Assembly (NCBI GenBank): GCA_963169105.1
Contig: OY720643.1
Coordinates: 95,180,848-95,244,847, forward strand
DNA length: 64,000 nt
Direction of reading: 5' to 3'
From: Ceriagrion tenellum
Lineage: Eukaryota; Arthropoda; Insecta; Odonata; Coenagrionidae
The notes beneath the pieces were generated by a model, which worked only from the letters and a program-made list of their open reading frames with translations, was not told where the DNA came from and did not search any database. Numbering within the stretch: position 1 is the stretch's first letter; each line of letters opens with the position of its first letter. Position numbers and translations under genes: made by a program. Of the stretch, positions 21,444 to 32,040 are shown one piece after another.

Positions 21444-23230
21444 GCGCAGTCCCCAAATTCCTTGCATATTTTTTTCTTCATCCAGGCATATTGATCACCT
21501 CTCCTCATATTGCCCCAAAACCCTCTTTTATTCAATCCCCTTTCCTGCTAACCTAACCCAATTGACTTCCTCGTTTGCCTTCCATTCCGACCATTTAATC
21601 AACATAATCAAAACCTACTTATTGACTCTGTTTGCTGGAAGTTTACTATATTTCGTAAGAGTGGTAAAATATGACCGTAAGATATTACGGTGAAAAAGAT
21701 CACAGGAATATGATTAAGGAAATAGAAAGCAGAGCTAATCGATTTGAGAATGTAATTTTTTCCATACAAAATAATAGTTGCAGTAGATCATTTCTATGAT
21801 TTTACGACTCTCACTAGGTTGAGAACACATTGTACTTTTTTCTGATAACTTCTCATCATAATTGATAACTCTCGTCACTTTAAGTATCTGGCATAACTTA
21901 GCTTACTGCATGGTTTATTATTTTTGTTCAATTTGTATTGGGGTTAAAAAGATTAACCTGCATTTATCTTAACGAGTGCACTTAATTTCAGCATGGTCGT
22001 TTACAGCCCACTCCAAGTCCCTGGTTTGACCGCGAATTGTTCTCCTGTCTGTTTTTGGGCTTGCACCTAGCGGCTTCACAAAGTTCTGATCTGGACTGGG
22101 GCGAATGCTGTATACCTGGTATGGAAACACCCCATGCCGAACACCATAGTGTTGGCTTTCACGATACTTTGTAGATGTGGATCATACCTTATTCCAATAA
22201 TGTGCCATATTCCATACTCCATACTTAATTCTTCATCAAAATGTTTGCTTAAGGCCGTTTTACATAGCATATTTGTTTGCAAGATTTATTACGCGAACGC
22301 TTGCATGAGGAAAATTGTACCGTGTAAAGCGGCAAATTGTGTGAACGCTTGTGCGAATGTTTGAATGACTGAACGGGAAATAGAACCTGCTCTAATTCCA
22401 TTCAGAGAAGTATACAATTTGGGATTTATTTGTTTGTACAAAACCTTGCATCATGTAAAACGGCCTTTACATCGTCACTCAAGTTTCCGATCATCAACTT
22501 CAATCTTGAGTACAATATTGAGTAAAATCAATCTTAAGCAGAGGGTTTATTTCGCTACCGATTTTCTCTTTCAAATGTCTTCAACAATATGCCAATTTTT
22601 CTTATTTTCTCTAAGCTTCTCGTGATAATTCTTAAAATGATCACAGTTTTTTACGTGTGAAAGAGTGAAGTGCTAATTCGTAGCCGAGATTTATGTGCAA
22701 CGTCCAAACAGGAAAACCTCGAGGAACGGAGCTGAGATGCGGAGCCCAAAGGCTATTTTCCTTTCCACTCCAGTAATTCTCTCATAATTTGCTCGATGAC
22801 AGCAATAACTGCAGTTGCTAGGACGTGGTCTTCGAATAGCTACCAATCCTAGCATTTCACGCTCCACTTGCTCACTTCATTTAGCTGCGTAAATTAACCT
22901 CGAGGAAATGCAATGCAAATAGTATAAGTCAGTCGGGCCGCGGCGAAGTATTAGGATTTTCCAGCACATTACCCACTGAGAGCTTTATATTCGATGGTAC
23001 AAAGCCTAACTCTGCAGGCAGGCTTATTTAGTACAGAATAGAGAGTAAAGAATTTAGTAAGTTCGGTAGTAGAGGTGAACATATGTATTAGCAAATGTCA
23101 TATCGATACCTTTTCAAACATAACTCGTTTGCACATTTCAGAGCAAATAGCGCGCATGTCCAGCAGTAAATAATTAAACCTGGTGGATACTCATACACTG
23201 GTTCATCTTTAACATTGTGGTATTCCATTA
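21444..23230. other. No gene seen; dispersed-repeat copy at about 22010-22200
   Basis: Open frames of up to 87 codons (21430-21693, 22365-22625) have no domain signature. The segment 22010-22200 is a relative of the repeat at 16.4 kb. A GC-richer stretch around 22880-22960 shows no promoter motif that I can defend. Confidence 0.4.
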
Positions 23231-23367
23231 TAATATTTTGTCGATGAATAACTGTTTCTAATACCACTTTTTTATTTAAATTAAGCGACCCGGGTTTCAG
23301 TGAATAATCACCATCATCAGGCATTAATTGAGATCTGTTTATCCTATTGTTTCCGTAGTTACGTAAC
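23231..23367 (-). repeat. Penelope terminal repeat, arm A
   Basis: This is the reverse complement of 24813-24949. It spans the palindrome 'gttacgtaac', the hammerhead and the 'attcatcgacaaaa' block. The endonuclease stop codon lies inside this repeat. Confidence 0.88.
23279..23329 (-). ncRNA. Hammerhead ribozyme (type I, short stem III) in the Penelope 3' terminus
   Basis: On the minus strand the order is stem I 5' arm (AATTAA, bulged T, GC), the conserved CTGATGA (plus-strand 23314-23320), stem II GGTGA/TCACT closed by a TTAT loop, and GAAAC (23294-23298). A minimal stem III (ACC/GGT with a 2-nt loop) and cleavage triplet GTC (23287-23289) follow, then the stem I 3' arm (GC, TTAATT). All core residues of the CUGANGA...GAAA...NUH consensus are present. 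One unpaired T precedes stem II. The motif lies just past the endonuclease stop codon. Confidence 0.85.
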
Positions 23368-24345
23368 GGAGGAGGAGAAATAGTTTGAAACGGAGGCCAG
23401 AATAGGGGGAAAAGAAGAGTAAAGGTATTCGTTAATGAGGGTGTTGTCTTGGTTATTCAAAATTTTTAAAATTTCCAACTGCTCTCTTGAATCTAATTCG
23501 CGGCTGTAGTTGCACAATTTTAGTATATACATTGTAAAACCACTCCTGTGGCTGCAATACTTTAAGTGCTTAGCAAAATTACTTTTATCATCTTTGATGT
23601 TTTTGTAAGCACTTATATGTTCTCTTCTTCTCACACAGAAGCTTATTCCTGTCTGCCCCACGTAAACACCATTGCAATTGCTGCATTTCAATGGATATAC
23701 TCCACATCGGTCTAATTGCTTTATCGGGTCCTTACATTTTACTAGCAGCTTTCGGAGAGTGGTTTTAGGTATAAAAACCATCTAGAATTCGTCTCTAGTT
23801 AGAAGGTGAGCCTTTTTTCTAGATACTGCACCCAGGTATGTCACCGTGCACCACTGCTTCTTTTTACTCTCGTTCACGAAAAACATTTGGTCAATAGCCA
23901 ATCTTCTCTGTTTTTTTAAAACTAATTTGTCTATTAAATTTGGTGAATGCCCGTTAGCTGAAGCAATTTGTTTAATTGTGCTGATTTCCTTCTTGAAGTC
24001 TTCTCTTGATAGTGGAATTTTTAACAGGCGATAAACCATGGAATGAAAAGCCATCAGTTTGTGTGAGTAATGGTGTTTTGCAATTGCTGGGATGACATGG
24101 TTGGTATAACAGGGTTTCCAAAAAATTGAGAAGGAATGCCGGTCTTTTTCGAGCTTAATTTTAAGATCCAGGTAATTAAAGGTGTGGTTAGAGTCTCTTT
24201 CACAGGTGAATGAAATTGTAGGATGAGTATCATTTAGAAAACTCTTGAAAATATCCGGCTGCCGATCAGTTCCATTCCAATGCACAATACTATCGTCGAC
24301 GTATCTGTACCAGTATACCACAGAATTTAGTAGGTTGTGTCCTGA
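23359..24345 (-). pseudogene. Penelope-like RT/GIY-YIG endonuclease, interrupted by one TAG
   Basis: One reading frame runs from about 24345 down to the TAA near 23359, broken only by TAG at 23782-23784. The upstream part has the RT active-site box YVDDSIVHW and the FNYLDLKI block that follows it. The downstream part has the endonuclease signature GVYPLKCSNCNGVYVGQTG, then an Arg-rich helix with H (RRREH). The CxxC inserted between the GVY and YVG halves, plus later His residues, is the zinc-binding variant typical of endonuclease-bearing Penelope elements. The palm motifs before YVDD and the N-terminal region are absent. The stop codon lies in the linker between RT and endonuclease. The gene acts in target-primed retrotransposition when intact; this copy cannot. 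Confidence 0.85.
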
Positions 24346-24463
24346 ACTAAAACTTTTTTCTTTCTTTTTTATATTGAGGGAGGCGATCCGTTTTTTGATG
24401 GATAACTTCTTGTATAAATTGACTTGAGTAGCTGTACTTATAATATATGTAGTAGTTTAATAT

Positions 24464-24805
24464 AATAACGATTTTCCTGTTTATTTCCCTTTTTAATGTC
24501 TATAAATAATCGTTAAGACAGAACGGATAATTTAAATGCTTTTTCGTATGTACTTAAAGTACAACAGTGTCCCAAGTACTTATTATGGCGTATTGTTCGT
24601 TGAGTTTTTTCATTTCTAATGTCAAGTATGTTTCTCATAAAGGAACGTAAAAGTAAGAATGTAATAATTGGAATCTTTTGCAATAGGTCAAAACACGTGA
24701 AACTTTTTGATTTAAAAGGCCCTTATAAATATCCCTATAGTCACCAAATGTTTATCGTTTGTCTTAATTTATAGCTAGATTTATTAAATGGATCCTAGCC
24801 TTTAG
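24464..24805 (+). repeat. Direct repeat copy 1 around the inverted Penelope terminus
   Basis: It starts near 'gattttcctgtttatttccc' and ends at 'ggatcctagccttta'. It matches 25190-25521 with scattered substitutions and a small deletion. No ORF. Confidence 0.85.
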
Positions 24806-24812
24806 CCTTCAG

Positions 24813-24949
24813 TTACGTAACTACGGAAATAATAGAATTAACAGATCTCAATTAATGCCTGATGATGGTGATTATTCACTGAAACCCGGGTCGCTTAATT
24901 TAATTAAAAAAGTGATATTAGCAACACGTATTCATCGACAAAACATTAC
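24813..24949 (+). repeat. Penelope terminal repeat, arm B
   Basis: Inverted partner of arm A with about a dozen substitutions outside the ribozyme. It begins 8 bp after the end of the 24.46-24.81 kb direct repeat. Confidence 0.88.
24851..24901 (+). ncRNA. Hammerhead ribozyme, second (inverted) copy
   Basis: It has the same core as the copy at 23.3 kb but on the plus strand: stem I 5' arm 24851-24859, CTGATGA 24860-24866, stem II with TTAT loop, GAAAC 24882-24886, cleavage triplet GTC 24891-24893, stem I 3' arm 24894-24901. Over the motif the two copies are identical; they differ only in the flanks. Transcripts of opposite strands would each carry a self-cleaving site, and a read-through transcript could pair the two. 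Confidence 0.85.
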
Positions 24950-25189
24950 TGGTAAACATTATTTCACTCTTAACTTCTTATTTTGCGTTATTCGAGTGAA
25001 TGTTTGCATTTATGTATCGCCTAGTTTTTTATTACCATAATTGTATTTCACTATTGTAGTTCACAGAGTTGATGATAGATTTCCGAAAAATCAAATGAGG
25101 AGATAGAAATTCCTTTGGGCGGTCATGTGTGTTTGAAATATCACTGCGATTGACTCAGGTTTGATCATCCTCATAATTTTTCATGAAAT

Positions 25190-25521
25190 ATAACTATGAT
25201 TTTCCTGTTTATTTCCCTTTTTAATGTCTATAAATAATCTTTAAGACAGAACGGAGAATTGAAATGCTTTTTTGTATGTACTTGAAGTACAACAGTGTCC
25301 CAAGTACTTATTACGGCGTATTGTTCGTTGAGTTTTTTCATTACGTAAAAGGAACGTAGGAACGCAAAAGTAAGAATGTAATAATTGGAATCATTTGCAA
25401 TAAGTCAAAACACGTGAAACCTTTTGATTTAAAAAGGCCTTATAAATATCCCTATAGTTACCAAATGTTTTTCGTTAGTCTTCATTTATAGCCTGATGTA
25501 TTAAATGGATCCTAGCCTTTA
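25190..25521 (+). repeat. Direct repeat copy 2
   Basis: Second copy of the 330-340-bp repeat, 384 bp downstream of copy 1. The interval between them holds terminus B with its ribozyme plus about 240 bp of unassigned sequence. Confidence 0.85.
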
Positions 25522-26937
25522 TAAAGCAGGAGCAAGGACCGTTATTCTGCAAAATATCCTATTAGACCTTATAGCGTAAGAACTGTTCTGGAAAGATGCT
25601 GCTGTTAAAAGGATCTGGGGTCTTCCTAATTTGGCCTTTAGCCATTTCTAGAAAACGTAATCTCCAAACCATTGTGACGGAAAAAATCCGCCCGCGACTT
25701 ATGCTGGGATTCAGGACGTATCATCGCCTCGGTATCTTCTCATTCGATTCATTTATTGGGGGAAGCTCATTCCTTCTCTGTCTCCAGAGAGTGGAAAAAC
25801 GTTGAGCGCGTCTCTCTATTACGTCGTGTTGTTTCATCCGTGGCCATTATTTTGAGTCGATGGGCACGGTAATTACTTCGTTTGTCAATTTCCTCGCCCT
25901 CTGAGGTCATCGGTCTGAGTTGGAGACGATGGCACAAGAATGACGTAAATACAGGTTTGGGAAACTTTTATTGAGGTCTTTTGTAATCCACAAAGTCAGT
26001 GATAGAGGAGATACTTTTAAGGAAAGAAACAACTTATCAGATTTGCTAACTTAACTGAAACAATTAAATATCCTGATCCAAAATTTATACAATATCTTAC
26101 CGATAATTACATATTTCTAGCGTATTCGGATTTGAAATTAAGAATGAATATCTTCTTAAGAGTCATTGGGCTATCGTCGATAATTAATATGACGGCTTGT
26201 TTATATTTGTTAATGATAATTTTAAGACACGCATCTTGCGTTTGCCGTAATTTTCTTATTTATTTTATATAAGCATCTGCGTGTTCCCCTTAATTTTTTG
26301 AAAAATTAGAACTTAACTTCATTTATGTAATTTTAAAAAACATGTTCGAATTTCGGTGAGAACTGTCACAAGCGAAGAGAATGTATTACACAACTAATGG
26401 AAAGAACTAGTACGAAAGTTGTAGCAGCCTCGGAAGCCTTCCAATGGAAGAATTGTTACATAAATAAGTTGTTGTACCAAAATCGCGTCCCCAATGATAA
26501 AAGTTTAACCTCTTAGTTTGTAATTAAATTTATCAGATATCGTCATGTAAAAAAACTGCAATTTAGTAACACGTGGTGCACCTACAGACCCCATACGGTG
26601 CGTATTTTGTTCGCATTTAAAGCTAAATCATCACAGACTTCTATGCATGCACCATTTGAATTGCTAAAATACCTGTTTATTGTTAAAATAGCCAACTTAA
26701 ATGATTTTCGGCGTTTTTGGATCGACAGAGTAACATATTTTACAGTCTGACGGCCAATTTTTCAGGTTTTTATTTATTATTTACTCATAATCTCATTAAA
26801 GTATCCGGATCGGATTTATATATTTCTACAGAAACGTAGGAAACCATCGCATGAGCATCATCGGCCATAGTTTATGACATAACATGGGAAAATATTTAGT
26901 AGGTTTGTCTTTGTTTTATTCCATCTAATTTATTATA
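25522..26937. other. No gene seen; small GC-richer patch at 25590-25950
   Basis: The patch 25590-25950 carries a 69-codon frame without known motifs. The remainder is AT-rich with no repeats that I can pair. Confidence 0.4.
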
Positions 26938-27075
26938 CGTGTCTCCCACACTTTCCTCCACTGCTGCACTAGTCAATGTTTTTTCTTCGAGTCAATTGAC
27001 CCAACATTGGATGGTAGGCGTACGGAAGAGGATCCTTAGAATAGGGTCAGTATTTTTAAATGATTTATCTATCAC
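26938..27075 (+). repeat. Diverged direct repeat, copy 1 (partner 27930-28060)
   Basis: Shared ordered blocks: 'gtgtctcccac'/'gtgtcccccac', 'gtcaatg', 'gagtcaattgacc'/'gagtccattgacc', 'aacat' then 'ggtaggcgtacggaag'/'ggtaggggtacggaag', and 'aatagggtcagta'/'aatggggtcagta'. Identity is roughly 75-80% by eye. No ORF spans it. Confidence 0.65.
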
Positions 27076-27494
27076 TCACATACACTTAAGGACTTCTATC
27101 ACAATTAGGGAATTTTTTACGCTATGGTTATTGTCCTAAAATAATACTCAAAACATTCATATTCTTTGCCTTTTTTGAGCCAAGAAATGGCATCATTGGA
27201 AGTACTATTTTTTCAGGTCTTAAATTAATGAGAGGATATTAGTATTTGTTTTGACTTACATGATTGCGATGAAATCATAATGAATTGGTTCGGAGCAAAG
27301 ATTCAGGTCCCAACAAACACTAATTTACCATGTCATCCCTAGCCGCGGGGAAACCACTTTTTTAAAAGCTTTCTACCGGTTTAGGTAGGTTTTAAGAATA
27401 TCCTATCGGTTTTCTACACTTTCCGGGGACTATCTATCTCTAGTATCAAACACTTTAACGGACGCTATTCCAATAAACGTGTGTTTCAACAAAT

Positions 27495-27827
27495 GTGCTT
27501 GAGACTTTGAGACAGAATTTTGTGGAAACCACGACTTCATCTAGTCAAAAAACTGAGTTTGAATGGGTTATCCTTCGCCTGAGGTACCCGTTCGAGCTTC
27601 TACTTCCAATATTACGGTCAATCTGCACTCTAATGTATTGGATACCTAAAGTACTTCGATACTACTGTAATTGCACTCTTTCAGGTAAATTATCGAAAGA
27701 AAAGTATCGAGTACGAAAATACTTTGGATTGGAAAAAATAGATCGATGGGGATATAGAGTCAAAAGTTTTTTTTCTGCATCCATAGAGGGAAGAATATCA
27801 AGAAGCTTATTTGGTTTGCGGGCGTAG
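27495..27827 (+). CDS. Unrecognised 110-codon open frame (weak candidate)
   Basis: The frame begins MLETLRQNFVETTT, has a hydrophobic middle (FELLLPILRSICTLMYW, about residues 34-50) and a basic C-terminal part (KLSKEKYRVRKYFGLEK). It lies between two copies of a diverged repeat (26.94 and 27.93 kb), so it is probably part of a duplicated non-coding or transposon-derived block. I cannot place it in a family, and I see no promoter, splice or polyadenylation context that fits it. Confidence 0.12.
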   Translation: MLETLRQNFVETTTSSSQKTEFEWVILRLRYPFELLLPILRSICTLMYWIPKVLRYYCNCTLSGKLSKEKYRVRKYFGLEKIDRWGYRVKSFFSASIEGRISRSLFGLRA

Positions 27828-27929
27828 GACTATGCGAAAGGGCTTGGAAAGTAGGTCGGCCGGGAGGAAGGGAAAGGCAGGGCAGTTACGATTGGATTAC
27901 CATTCTGGACCGGACCGGAAGATGAAGTC

Positions 27930-28060
27930 GGCCGTGTCCCCCACAGTTTTCTCCGTAGCTGCTCCGGTCAATGTCTTTTTTTGAGTCCATTGACCGAACA
28001 TGGGACGGTAGGGGTACGGAAGACGGTCTATGGAATGGGGTCAGTAAAAGAGGTTCTCCC
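27930..28060 (+). repeat. Diverged direct repeat, copy 2
   Basis: Partner of 26938-27075, about 990 bp downstream, and GC-richer. The block order is preserved. Confidence 0.65.
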
Positions 28061-31000
28061 ACGACTAGGCATGTTAGGGATAAATCTCCTGGCACATTTG
28101 TGATTGATAGGAAATGAGTCCTTGCACATAACCAAGTTATGAGAGTTCCATCGCGTCTTAACGCGCTAGTCAAAACAATTACTTATCTCCTTCCCATTCT
28201 TATGAATTGCTGAAAAAAAGTGCTTCCACTGATGCCACTTCATATCTCAAAAACAAATTTTTCGGTCTTTACTTGCAGATTGTTTGTCAAATGAATCTCT
28301 TACAAACACTTTTCCAACAAGCAAAATAGCCGCGATATATGTGGATGTGGAGATACACACAAGTCAAATCGTCATTAGAGCATGAAATCTTTCACCATGA
28401 CCTATTGCAGTTGCATATATAATAAATTTAGTACATTTTTAATACCTAAAAATGTGATTTTTTGGCCATTACCCGTAAAATTTGCTCTTTGCATGGATTT
28501 TGATACAAAAAAATTTAAATACCTCAAAGATAATATATTTTTGCAAAAATAGAGTAAGAAAAAGGTATATTTGGCTTTTAAGTTTAAAAAAGTAGGGAAC
28601 TCTCGCAAAACAGTACCCTGTTATGCTAAAATAAGTGAAAATGTTAAAATTAATGGAAATGAATAAACCTAATTGAAAATTCATTTCAAATGAGAATATT
28701 CATTACTATAAGGAGGTAGCAATTACAATTTTCTACATTTATGGGTGGAAAGTAAGGAACATTTTTATTATTTACATTCCATCTGCGAGTTTTAAACGAA
28801 CTTCCGCCAACGTTCGATTAATTTTGGGTATCCCTCGACTAATAAACATAGCGAATCGTTGAGCTACAGGAACAGTTTTTTATTAGTAGCGAGTGTGTGA
28901 AAACCCTTAGAATGAAATACGTATCATTCCAAAGGGTTCTATCTCTAAAGCGGTGAATGGTTTCGGCAAAAAAAAGACGCAGAGGTGCAGGATGATAGGT
29001 GAGAACAAGGCTCTTGGCCAAATAGTAGCAGGCCAGAGAAAGGGACAAGATACGGCCGTCGAAAGCGATTGCCGCCTTCTTCCATGGGAAGCCAAGATAG
29101 GAAACTCCACGCTCAGGTCGTCTGTTTCGAACCTCATGTTATTTCCTCCCTCCGGCTATACTCCGGGTGGATCGGCCAAATTATCCGGGCCGCGAAATAA
29201 TTGGGTTTGGAGGACGCGAACAACTTAGAGAGATGCGATTCCATCTCCACTACACTAACCACTTCCTCTAAAATATCCGCTTTACCCACTCAACGGGGAT
29301 GCCATTTATGGCTGTCATTCTCTCCTCGGCGTCTGCCTTGGTGACATACAAGCATGCTAAAACCATGAGGTCTTTTTCGTTGCAAGTAACGCAAAAATGG
29401 TTCAGCTGAACGAGCTGCTTTCATTTTCCGGCCCCTCAGCCTGATTCTAGCTACCGCAGCGTGAGCTAAACTTCTGATAGAAATGATATCATTTTCTTGG
29501 TAAATTTCTTAACTTTTGTGTAATTATTTAGTTATTTCCCGTAAAAAGTACACCTATGTGGAAGCGACTCATTTTTTTACTCATAACATTGATTTTTTTG
29601 TTTCTCTTGTGTTTAATTATTCTGTTGAGTATTTACATTTACTTCTGGACTACTTTTTGGTTCAATTCTTTCCAAGTGGTCGGTGAATATTTCAATAAAA
29701 TATTTAATCATTGCTTGAAGCTGTATTATTTGCATTACCTTTACCTGAGTGAAAATTCAAATGGATAGTTTTCAAAAGTATTTGAATAATTGAACGAAAA
29801 CTTCTATATATTTCCTGCACGACATCCATTTTAAATATGTCAGCAATTCTAAATGATTTCGAACATTCCATTCAGTGCACAAAAACCTATGGATATCATG
29901 CATGTTCAAGTTCCATTGATAGAATGACATACCGTGCAAAGGGAAGATTTTTTAGTTCGTTTGAATAGATAAAATAATGTCGTATCAATATCCATTCTGT
30001 GAAACAAGGAATATTTTCCAGAGCAGCCATCTTAGTAGTGGAACAAGTTATGCATCGAACAACTTCCGATGAAACACATCCCTCCAAAAGTTGTTTCTTT
30101 TTAAGAAGACAGGGTATTGAAATACCAGTAACCTCATCAGATCCGAAATTTGTGAGTTTGGAATTTCGAATTTCCTTACAACCAGGTGTACTAATTTTAA
30201 CAGATTCTACTATAGGAAATAAATAGGCATCTAAGTCCTACACAAAAGCATCACTAAACAGTATTTTGATACGCAAACTGATTGAGCTCTTCTAAAGGTA
30301 AGAAATACTTGATGCTGATCAGTAATTGTATTTAAATTTGCAGGTGCCATGTCTTGTAGTCCATTCGCAATATGCGTATATTTATTCTCAGCATCGTCCT
30401 CTTTTCATCCTTCTCTACCAATGTACTCTTTTCTTTGTTTGTGTTCATAAAAAAATGTAGAAGAATGTTTGGAAAAAGTTTATTTCTTGAGAATAAATTA
30501 TATTTATGCTATATACTGACATATGTTGAAAAAATAATACAAAACTGTGGAGTAATCCACCCTTATTATTTTATGCTTATTATCCGCCACTTGCTACTGG
30601 TTTATTTTTATTTTAAATGCATGCCAAATCCACTTACTTTTTGGTGAAGTTGTAAAAAGACTGATATTTAAATCGCAAACGCATTTATACATAGCATTTA
30701 GCGAGTCATAATTGTGGACTTTTTTTTATGAACATCGTCACTGAAGCTCAATGTTTTCAACGGATACTATAGTCGAGGTTTTGCATCCTAAACGACGTGA
30801 GAGGAGGCCATGAAAAGCCTACAGGGATTGATGTATAGAATATAGCTTTACATGCTCTTTTTCAATCCCCTGATGAAAAATACCCTCTTCATGTCAATTA
30901 TGTGTTTTTAAACGCAGATATTTATCTTCATTACTGATGGTTTATGACATATATCTGCGAGAAAGATAAAAAATTCGACCGAATTTCAAAAGAAACCATG

Positions 31001-31580
31001 GTAATCAAACGAAGATTTCCATCTGTCAGGACAAGGCTATCTATGAAACTTAGAAAGTGCCGCGAGAGGGTGTCAATCTTTGGCTATCAACCAGCGGGAC
31101 AAGATTGGAGACGTTTATCAATATCATGAATTTTTCTTTATTGTGAGACATCTTTAACCGGACCAATGGGAAACATTGGATAAAATTCTTTTGCTTTAGA
31201 TGTAAATTATGAAACAATGGAAATTACTTTTCGATATTCACAACAAGTGTGAATTTATGAAAGAGATGATATGATGGTGTATTTGTTTACAGTTATGCTT
31301 GATCCTGATCCTAAATTATGTCTTTCCCATCTTAATTCTACATAATATTTATTATTATGTTATATTAGATTCTTGATGTGTTACTAGGAATAATCATAAC
31401 CATACCACCAGACCCTGACTACTCGCACGTAACGAGTTAGTAACAAACATTAAATAATTGAAATAGGGGGAGCTATCAAACTCTTCCAGGTTATTGCTTA
31501 TTGCCTGTGACTGATGGATAATAAATACACAATGATTTCTTTAAATTCACTGAGTACACTAACTCAATTTTAAAATATTT
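28061..31580. other. No gene seen; GC-richer patch at about 28960-29480
   Basis: The patch at 28960-29480 has frames on both strands without domain signatures (28953-29228 plus, 28907-29137 minus). 29520-31580 is AT-rich, with short hydrophobic chance frames such as 29556-29768 and 30372-30647. Confidence 0.4.
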
Positions 31581-31895
31581 AAACATGGCGGGTGAATTTT
31601 TTAAAAATAAACTGCCTTGAGAAAAATTCGGCCTGGACCGGGAATCGAACTACGGACCTTTGGTTTTCTGGACCATAGCGCAAACCACTACGCTACCCAG
31701 GCTTCCTAATTCCCATGGCAATTTTGTTTGGTGGAATACAAGGCAACTAGATGTTAGGCCCTGGAGGTCCATCAAAGATGGCAACGCAAAGGAGAAGAGG
31801 ACTTTAAAGAAGTCACAACCAAGGGACAGTATCCTTCACCAGCACATTGCCGTGCTTAGCCATTTGAAAATAATCAAACATGGCGGGTGAATTTT
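31581..31895 (+). repeat. 20-bp exact direct repeats beside the SINE-like modules
   Basis: 'aaacatggcgggtgaatttt' occurs at 31581-31600 and 31876-31895, with weaker similarity extending about 10 bp upstream of each. Each lies shortly upstream of one SINE-like module. They may be a target-site duplication of a 275-bp insertion or part of a larger duplicated unit. Confidence 0.65.
31605..31726 (-). mobile_element. tRNA-derived SINE-like module, left arm of an inverted pair
   Basis: The minus strand at 31702-31631 folds like a tRNA of 72 nt. The 7-bp acceptor stem is GCCTGGG/TCCAGGC, the A-box region is TAGCGTAGTGG, the D stem is GCG/CGC, and the anticodon-like stem TGGT/ACCA has a 7-nt loop. 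The T-arm loop TTCGATT sits in a B-box GTTCGATTCCC. The T stem is imperfect and position 33 is C, so this is a tRNA-derived repeat rather than a working tRNA gene. Extra shared flanks ('ccatgggaatta' side and 'cgaatttttctca' side) define the module. Confidence 0.7.
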
Positions 31896-31921
31896 TGTTT
31901 GAATTGCCGCAAAAAAAGAAA

Positions 31922-32040
31922 AAAATTTCCATGGGAATTAAGAAGCCTGGAAAGCGTAGTAGTCTGCGCATTGGTCAGGCAAACCAAAGGTCCGTGGTTC
32001 AATTCCCGGTCAAGGTCGAATTTTTCTCATGGGAATTTAT
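31922..32040 (+). mobile_element. tRNA-derived SINE-like module, right arm of an inverted pair
   Basis: The plus-strand tRNA-like part is 31945-32017: GCCTGGA start, AGCGTAGTAG A-box, GTGGTTCAATTCCCGG T-arm. It aligns with the left module in reverse complement, including both flanks. It has diverged more at the acceptor end ('caaggtc'). Confidence 0.68.

Larger units (their letters stand above)
23231..24949 (-). mobile_element. 5'-truncated Penelope-like retroelement with inverted ribozyme-bearing ends
   Basis: The minus strand encodes the C-terminal part of a Penelope-like polyprotein: the RT catalytic motif onward, then a GIY-YIG endonuclease. Immediately downstream of the ORF (23231-23367), and in opposite orientation at 24813-24949, lie two near-identical 137-bp terminal segments. 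Each contains a complete hammerhead ribozyme motif. Inverted or tandem LTR-like ends carrying hammerheads are an established feature of this class. RT motifs upstream of the YVDD box are missing. The reading becomes low-complexity lysine-rich from about 24345 upward, so the copy is 5'-truncated. A DNA segment (24464-24805) that also occurs at 25190-25521 lies between the truncated ORF and the second terminus. Confidence 0.85.

Noticed and set aside
23088..25040. Two frames (minus 23088-23324, plus 24855-25040) with the same N-terminus MPDDGDYSLKPGSLNL.
   Set aside because: The shared peptide is a translation of the hammerhead ribozyme and its flank, so it is not evidence of a gene family.
30868..30890. 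CTGATGA at about 30.87 kb as another ribozyme core.
   Set aside because: No stem II and no GAAAC downstream.
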